Origin: Chaenocephalus aceratus
Lineage: Eukaryota; Chordata; Actinopteri; Perciformes; Channichthyidae
Assembly: GCA_023974075.1 (NCBI GenBank)
Contig: CM043797.1
Location: 29,954,023-30,018,022 of the forward strand
Length of the DNA stretch: 64,000 bases
Direction of reading: 5' to 3'
Both the position numbers and the translations under genes were made by a program. The notes beneath the pieces are model-generated. The model made no database searches. It saw nothing but the letters and a program-made list of their open reading frames with translations, and was not told the DNA's origin. Positions 46,786 to 64,000 of this stretch are shown here, one piece after another (the stretch's first letter is position 1; every line of letters begins with the position of its first letter).

Positions 46786-47250
46786 TTTATACATGGAGAA
46801 GAGCCGGTGCAAACTACCGGTTTGCCAACAAAAAAGCAAATAACTGTGAGCAGAGGGGTTCGGGTGTGTCTGCAGCCGTCTTTAAGTGAGGAGTTGCAGG
46901 GAATATTGTTCGGTATGTCTCTCCAGTATCTCCCAGGACTGAACTCCTGTCAGTTTTATATCTCACTGACGGGACTGTTTTTGATATTTCTCGGTTAATA
47001 ATCCAGATGTTTTTCGCCTTTTTCTCTTCACTCTTCTTGTTCACTTTCTCCTGTTGTCTCTGTTCGGGTCTCCTCTCTGGACTCCTCCTCGCGCTGCTGT
47101 CTCTCTCCGTTTGACAGCGCGCTGCAGCTCGCGCAGTGTTTATAATAAACTTGGCAGAGCGCGAGACAATAGCGAGGCGGTGGTCTAGTTTCCATGACAA
47201 TGCTCCCCCCACTCCTCCCACCACTCACTGCACCGCCCACGCGCTCCAGA
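46786..47250 (-). promoter_or_regulatory. PHOX2A 5' UTR and core promoter region
   Basis: Upstream of the PHOX2A ATG on the - strand the sequence turns GC-rich, with a TATA-like TTATAAA inside gtttattataaac (plus 47138-47150). A start about 30 bases downstream (near 47110) would give a ~320-base 5' UTR. The 47185-47250 region is rich in gggtgg/gtgggcggtg words that could be GC-box/Sp sites. The placement is inferred from sequence only. Confidence 0.45.
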
Positions 47251-52600
<5,350 letters not shown>

Positions 52601-52604
52601 CTCC

Positions 52605-52765
52605 AAACACGCTAATTAGATCTCGAGCTCTGGCCCCGCGCTCTGAAAGCAGCCCAGCGGCGGGGCGCGCGGAGCTGTGGAAAGTTAATTGAATTAAATT
52701 CCCTCTAAACTAATTAGGCTGCAATCTGCCACGCGAGCTGTCCCTGAGCAAGGTTCGAATTAGGC
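52605..52765. promoter_or_regulatory. Candidate homeodomain-binding cluster upstream of PHOX2A
   Basis: Within 160 bases there are ctaattag (52612-52619), TAATTGAATTA (52686-52696), ctaattagg (52710-52718) and a further cgaattagg (52756-52764), set in otherwise GC-rich DNA. TAATTGAATTA fits the TAATYNRATTA palindrome bound by paired-class Q50 homeodomain dimers, which include PHOX2 proteins. It lies about 5.8 kb upstream of the PHOX2A start. Function is inferred. Confidence 0.4.
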
Positions 52766-54163
52766 GGAATGGATTCTTTCCTTTTCTTTAAAAGAAAGGA
52801 GGGCAGACTGGTGTGTTTTTGGTGGGGTCCTTTATTTGTCTTTTATGCTAATTCTCCCAAGGGACTGTCACGTGATTGCCTTGCGGTAACCGGAAGGCAT
52901 CCGGTGTGTGCAACCTCTGTCCGTCGGTCCGGCCCGAACCACAACAAAGCCACTGAAAGCCCGACGTTAACTCAAGAGTCCAACATGTACAAAGGCTGAG
53001 ATAACCGCTGCTTCACAGCTGCAGGGATGAGTAGAGCTGAGAGGACTGAGGTAATGGAGGTGACATCGATCGCTTTCCTGGGGGAGCACAATAAAGAGGA
53101 GAGGGAGGGAGGGAGGGAGAGAGGAGAGGAGTGCGGAGGGACACGGATGAAAATCCCCCGTTAAGAGCAGCGACAGATATGATAATGGGAGAGCCTGTAG
53201 TCGTTCATCATTCACCACCTCCACCTGCTGCTGCACCTCTCAGCTGCTGCTGCAGAAACTGCTCTGAAATCAAACGCACCCAAACTTCTTCAGCTATATT
53301 TTTGTTATCAAAACAGAGATTAGTAATCATAAGCAGTAGATGTCATGAGCATGATTTCAATTAATCAGCATTGTACATGTTCAGAGCATTTATTTTTAGA
53401 CCATCTCACATCTGGCTTTTTTTACTCAATAAACCCTCTACTTGTAACTGACTGGACAAAATGTGCCACTGCTCCTGACTAACAGGAGTGTTTTATGTCA
53501 AATGTGCTTTGTCTGTTTATTGATTAATGTAAGCCTATTTTACCTGAAAGGACAGAAGTGAGAGGAAATGAGAGGGGAGAGATGGGGAAGGACAGCAACA
53601 GAGAACAAGGAACCAGGGATGTTCAGCACCCCAAATGTTATCTGTAGTTGAGTTGATTAGAGCTTGTTTAGATCATTTACACCAATAAACTAAGGCCATG
53701 CATTATTACTGACTCTAGTGGCTCTGTGTGCAGCTTGAGTCTGTCTTTGATCAAGGAACACAATAAGTTACCAAAAGGAATGTAGTATTTTGGTACCTTT
53801 TAGTTTTTTGCTTTGATACATGTTTGATTCCTCCCATCTTTCTTGTCTCCTGTCATATTTGACGTTTTACCTTTACTTCTCTGGGACAGAAAGACAGACA
53901 GATGGACGAGGGAAGGACTCTGAGAAAAAGGTGGATGAGAAGCTGAGTATGAGGCGGAGGGAAGATGGGGGGATGGAGAGAGCAAAATGTATGGAGATAG
54001 AGTGAGAGGGAGGTTAGGACGATGGAGGGCCAGGTTTCTGTTTCTCCATAATCTAATCAGAGAAATGGCAGCAGTCAGAAATAGCCTGACGGACAGACTA
54101 AGAGCCTCTTCTCTCTCCCCTCCTCCTCTTATTCTTTTCTTCATCCTCGGGGAGGGTAAATGG

Positions 54164-54268
<105 letters not shown>

Positions 54269-55433
54269 CTTGACTTCCTAAAACCATAAAGTGTAGATGT
54301 GTTTGAGGGTTATAAGAGATTGGAAAAAAGCCTTGAGGTATCATAGCAAAACCTGATCTACTGACCAGATTCAGCTACTTCAAGAGTCCCACTTTTGAAA
54401 ATGCATGCAGGTCTGTGGCTCATTTGATCCACTTCACAACATGCAGATAACATTTTATAAATAAATACAATTAGTTTAAAGTGCAGACTACTAGTCATTT
54501 AGCCACAGTGTAGGGTTAGGTTCAAGAGTAGTTGTCAGAAACCTTTTAAAAGCTGCACTTACCATCGTTTCAGTTACCGTACAACGAATCACCGGGAAAC
54601 ATTGAAAGGGAGCAAACAGTAGTCGTTATGAATGCACAAAATAAAATGTATTATTCTGCTGAGGTACGCTGATGAGGAGGGTCTAGATAAAAGTGACAGT
54701 CGTTTTTCAATATATCCATTACTAAAACTATACTAATCATGGAGATGGAGAATAAATGGATACAACTTTCAGTTTTCAATCATTTCTTAGTTTTTAGACA
54801 GTGTAGAATTGCCTTAAAAATCTTATTTTTTGATAAATCGTTTGGATACTTAAATGTCAGAAAATATTGAAAAACCGCGAATCGCAGGTTACCAGAATAA
54901 AATCTTCAAAAAATGTGTATCTGAGAACATACAAACAATTAATTTAAGATAATAGAAGACAGTGTAAAGATGCTGGACAAATCAATTCATGGCATTTCTT
55001 CTCTATAATGTAATTGATTGATAGCAATTTATGTCATGATGACAAATTGACTACCAATTATTTTAACGCTAAAGAATTATGATTATAGTTTTTTACTTTC
55101 CCATATCAACAGGGAATGACCACTGTGACTCAGGCTGTAAAACAGGCTGAATGTGTGTGTGTTGTTGGGGGGTCCAGGCGGAGCACAGTAAGAGTGAATG
55201 TGTCCTTTTCCTGCATGCTAATTCGTCCCTATAGGGGAGACATTCCTGCAGGGTGTGTGTGTGTGTGTGTGAGAGGTCTTATACGTGTCTGTGGCATTTG
55301 GCGCGCTGCATTCCCTCCCAGCGTCAAACACAGACCCCCACACAGAGCAGAATTCCAGGGAAATTCCTCTGTCATGTTATTTTACAAGGTGGACAAGCGT
55401 TATTGTTGCAGAATTCCCACCCAGGCACTGGGT

Positions 55434-55556
<123 letters not shown>

Positions 55557-56875
55557 CCATCCATCAGGAGTGTCAGTGCTACACAAACAGAACAAAAAAA
55601 AGAGGAATCCCCTTTTTGTTGTGATGACTTTATTTACACGGTGGAGGTTGGGATACAAGAATGAATAATGTCACTCTATTACATTTGGCGCCTTGTCGAG
55701 ATGCTGTTAAAACATTTATGAAACAACACTTTGAATATTATTTCTTTATGTCTCTACATTTCTCTTAATGTCAGTGTACAGCATGGAGCACTTCGTCGTG
55801 ACAGAAGAGACTTCTTTACATTCACATTCACATGCATCAACAGAAACAATTCACAAGGCAGTTTTATTACCCATCATTCAAACGGGCTGCTATACATTTC
55901 TGCTTGGTATTTCTCCACTAACATATTAAACACCTAAAGGAAATTAATTAGCAAGTCGTGTTCACAAACATTTATCAGTGAAGCTCTGCTGGTGAGGATT
56001 TTCTAAATGAAGTGAGCATCAAAGTGAACAGGCAACAATCTGAGGCAATGCCAAACTCTCTCTGGTCATTAAAATGTTCCTTTCCTTCAAAGCAAATGGA
56101 CAACTCGTAGATGTTATTCATCCACACATCATTTTGTACGTATTAAAGGAATGTAAGTGTTGCTATTTGTCAACAAATCTGTTCCCCATTTGACGATATT
56201 TTTCTCTGCTAAATCATGCAACAACAAATCTACCACTCAGCCTTTTGATGTGGGATATGCCACTGTTCATTGTCATTAACTTAAATATAGCTTTTAATAA
56301 ATATTCAATAATTTGGCTGTTTTCAGTGCTCTACACTAAGTGGACATTAACTTCATCACTACGTCACAGCTAGGTTCATTAACAATAGGCTACTACATAC
56401 GTAATGATATGAAGTTTAGTTTAGCTTATACGATGGCTTCCCTCCACTGATGGGATGTTTGATGTTCATGAAGAAGCACAGGCACTGAAGCCTCTTTGCT
56501 TCGTTTACAACCTGCAACATTTACTCACCCTGCACTTAGATTTGATATCTAACAACTGTGTGCACAGCTCTGGATATCAGCACCCAGCTGAAAGTCTGTT
56601 ATATGATACACTTTAATGGTCATGTAGGATGACTTTATATACTGCTTACAGCACACATAGTTGGCAGATATTATACTGCGATATTGCGAAAAGTTGGCAT
56701 GTGATTACTCCATGTGTGTACTGAAACAGAGAGGCAGTGATGTGTTTATCAGAGGTACTTTTATTGGTAACATCCATCAAGAACTATCCATGCTCCTGAC
56801 ACTAAGATGATGCTGTGAGTGTGGAAAGTGTACATGTGTGCATAAATATCTGGATATACTTTCTGTGTGTCTGTG

Positions 56876-60930
<4,055 letters not shown>

Positions 60931-61919
60931 CTGTGACATCAGACAGATCAGAGACGTTGTTTGATTATTAATCCTCAATAAAGGAACAACCCACGCCCTC
61001 CATTTAATAATTTTGTTTTTAATATAAAAAACACAACCCCTTCTTATTTGTTTGAATACATCAGTATGCAGAGATTTCAGGAAAACAAGCTTACTCATTT
61101 CCGACAGAAAGACGATGTCTCTCCTTCTCTAAGTGCTGGCCTAAATCCCAGTGCCTCCGACGACTAAGCTTTCAATCATCTGCCGCTCTCCAGAAGCACA
61201 CATTATGTCGCTAAAATATTCTGCATATAAATGCTCATATATGATATTGATGTCTTGTGTTTGGTATGGGGATGATGATTATGTGTGTGTGTGTGTGTGT
61301 GTATGAAAGGCTGTGTGTCTTGTTGCTGTGTTTAATATTGATGTCTTATGGCCACAGTTTGTCGCTGAAGGCAACAGAGAATATGAACACCGCCTCTCCT
61401 TCATCTATCTCTCTGGCCTGTCATCTCACCATCTCTGTCTTTTTTAGCCATCTATCTGGCCCTTAATATCCCTCCGTCTTCCTCTCTCCCAAACACACAC
61501 ACACTTCTTCATCCTGCTGCTGTGTGAGAACATTTAAACTTGTCTCTGTACTAGACATGTTAAGTTTTGTCCTTTACTACTGAAAATCTAATGACAGAAT
61601 TCATCCAAAACTTGTTTTCCTACACAATTAGGACTCTGCACTATATTGATATTGTGATATGAGACAGGGTGTGAGGATTCTGATATAGTGTTGTCTTTTG
61701 CATTACAGTAAAATTATATAATTTTATGAATTTACCAGACTTTTCTAGCTGTTTTATTATTTGCCTTTACCCACTCAGCGATGAAATCCACAAAACGAAT
61801 ACTAATTTATAAAGAAATGTATTCTGTACCCTAAAATATCTATAATGTGATATGTTTTATTATTTCCATATCACTTAGCACTTTACACTACTCCATAGTA
61901 CACACAGCTTTAAAGCTAA
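60931..61919 (-). other. CLPB intron sequence, no exon found
   Basis: The next CLPB exon upstream should encode the GSSGI part of Walker A. No such sequence is found here, so the intron extends at least to the LINE and probably beyond the window. Confidence 0.6.
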
Positions 61920-64000
61920 CACTGGTATTTTCTTAAAACAGACAAAGTAATTATCGTAGGTGACTTTAATATTCATGTTGACGATGATAAAAATAGCCTT
62001 ACTGTTGCATTTAACTCTATATTAGATTCTGTTGGTTTCTGTCAGAGTGTAAATAAACCAACCCACTGCTATAATCACACTCTCGACCTTGTTCTGACTT
62101 ATGGTATTGAAATTGAGCAACTATTAGTCGAACCGCATAATCCTGCTTTATCCGACCATTTCTTAGTAACTTTTGAAGTACTATTACGAGACTACAAAGC
62201 ATTAGTCAAAAGCTCTTGCAGCAGAAACCTATCTGTTAGTACTACAGCCACATTTAAGGAAGAGATTCCACCAATACTTAACTCGATAGCATGTCTGCAT
62301 GTAGGGGAGGAAACTTATACAAAATGTACACCACCCCAAATTGATCATGTTGTTGATAGTGCTACTGATGCGCTGCGAATAAAATTAGACTCTGTTGCTC
62401 CTTTGAAAAAGAAGATAATAAAACAACATAGATTAGCTCCATGGCATAATGCCGAAACCCGCAAAATAAAGCAAAAGTCTAGACAACTTGAAAGGATATG
62501 GCGTTCCACTAAACTTGAAGAATCTCGTTTAATTTGGCATATTACTCTCAATGAATATAAGAAAGCACTGCGTAAAGCGAGAGCAGCCTACTACTCTTCA
62601 TTAATAGATGAGAATAAGAATAATGCAAGATTTCTTTTCAGCACTGTAGCCAGGCTGACAGAGAGCCACAGCTCGATTGAGCCTTCTATTCCCATAGCAC
62701 TCAGTAGCAATGATTTTATGTGCTTTTTTAACGATAAAATTGTTACTCTTAGAAACAAAATTAATGACCTCTTGCCTTTGACCAGTATAGTGTTATCAAC
62801 AGCTCCCGGAAACGTAAGTTCTAATATTACACTAGATAGTAAACTAGAATGCTTTTCAGCCATAAACCTTGAACAATTACATTCAATGATTCTCTCTTCT
62901 AAACCATCAACGTGCATGTTAGACCCAATTCCAACTAAGCTGTTGAAGGAAGTTTTTCCATTAATTAGCACTTCTTTATTAAATATTATGAATATGTCTT
63001 TATTATCAGGCTATGTTCCACAATCATTCAAAGTAGCAGTGATAAAACCGCTTCTTAAAAAGCACAACCTCGATCCAGAGGTTTTAGCCAACTATAGACC
63101 TATTTCTAATCTTCCGTTCCTCTCAAAGATTCTTGAGAAAGCGGTCGCAAAACAGTTGTGTGATTACTTAAAAAACAATGATTTATTTGAAGATTTTCAG
63201 TCTGGCTTTAGAACACATCATAGCACAGAGACAGCTCTGGTTAAAGTCACAAATGACATTCTAATAGCCTCAGACAAGGGACTTGTCTCTATTCTTGTTT
63301 TGCTCGATCTCAGTGCTGCATTTGATACTATCAACCATGATATCCTATTGCAAAGACTAGAGCACTTAGTTGGCATACAGGGAACTGCTTTAGGCTGGTT
63401 TAGGTCCTATCTATCTCAACGCTCTCAGTTTGTACGTGTCAACGATGAATCTTCCACGCAAACCAAAGTTAGCCATGGAGTGCCACAGGGCTCAGTGCTC
63501 GGACCTATTTTGTTCACATTATATATGCTTCCGTTAGGCAATATTATAAGGAATCATTCTGTAAACTTTCATTGTTATGCGGATGATACTCAACTATACT
63601 TATCAATCAAGCCTGATGAAATTAATCATCTAAATAAAATTCAAGACTGCCTTAAGGACTTAAAAACGTGGATGACCTTAAACTTTTTGATGTTAAACAC
63701 GACCAAAACTGAAGTTATTGTACTTGGCCCGAAGAATCTACGAAACAAATTATCTAAAGATATACTAACTATGGATGGCATTAATTTGGCCTCCAGTGAG
63801 ACTGTAAGGAATCTTGGTGTTATATTTGATCAGGATTTATCCTTTAACGCCCACATAAAATCAATTTCAAGGACCGCCTACTTCCATCTACGTAACATTG
63901 CAAAAATCAGGCATATCTTGCCTCAAAACGATGCAGAGAAACTAGTCCATGCATTTGTTACTTCTAGACTGGATTATTGTAACTCTTTATTATCAGGGAG
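61920..64000 (+). mobile_element. L2-like LINE, 5'-truncated, open reading frame running off the window
   Basis: A single + strand frame is open from 61920 to the window edge (about 693 codons). It starts inside the apurinic endonuclease domain ([14 protein letters not shown], later LSDHFLVTF with the catalytic SDH), then has reverse transcriptase: [69 protein letters not shown] and the catalytic [11 protein letters not shown], then the thumb region. Motif wording fits the L2/CR1 group common in fish. The 5' part of the endonuclease is missing, as usual for LINE copies truncated on insertion; the lack of stops suggests a young copy. It is antisense to CLPB, probably in a CLPB intron. Confidence 0.85.

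Noticed and set aside
53820..54005. Charged ORF in the PHOX2A-CLPB interval
   Set aside because: It arises from purine-rich low-complexity DNA, with no similarity or splice-site support.

Overview
The window is teleost-type vertebrate DNA: spliced genes with GT-AG introns, very dense (CA)n/(GT)n microsatellites, and fish-style transposons (DIRS1-like, BEL/Pao, hAT, L2-like LINE, MITEs). The conserved gene order INPPL1 - PHOX2A - CLPB is the one known from human 11q13. The species cannot be determined from the sequence alone.

Layout. INPPL1 (SHIP2) runs on the + strand from 1968 to 35293. All 27 coding exons can be placed: SH2 domain, linker, inositol 5-phosphatase core, C2-like region, proline-rich NPxY exon and C-terminal SAM domain. 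Its introns carry a degenerate DIRS1-like retrotransposon (11211-17099) with an hAT/BED fragment inside it, an hAT element inserted into a (GT)n tract (21522-23213), two other hAT-type elements (25088-26080, 34242-35014) and several MITEs. The exons from about 28.9 to 34.2 kb contain about ten single-base indels in or beside short homopolymers, although the encoded protein is otherwise strongly conserved.

A BEL/Pao LTR retrotransposon lies on the - strand at 35664-40403, just past the INPPL1 stop codon. Its pol is mostly deleted and a MITE sits in its gag region. PHOX2A follows on the - strand (44153-46785) with three intact exons. CLPB is also on the - strand; its last eight coding exons are visible (56876-60930) and the rest lies beyond the window. 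From 61920 to the right edge an uninterrupted L2-like LINE reading frame fills what is probably a CLPB intron.

The most notable feature is inside the BEL/Pao element. Between its 5' LTR and gag (39177-39719) it carries a piece of PHOX2A in which exon 2 is joined to exon 3 with the intron removed. This is a captured host cDNA segment, about 98% identical to the real gene, in an element 3.7 kb downstream of its source and in the same transcriptional orientation. LTR-to-LTR divergence looks similar to the divergence between captured and genuine PHOX2A, so capture and last transposition may be of similar age.

A second theme is that long CA repeats on the transcribed strand lie immediately downstream of several 5' splice sites in INPPL1 and CLPB, and a ~200-bp (TG)n tract occupies the 3' splice-site region of the INPPL1 exon that starts the phosphatase domain.
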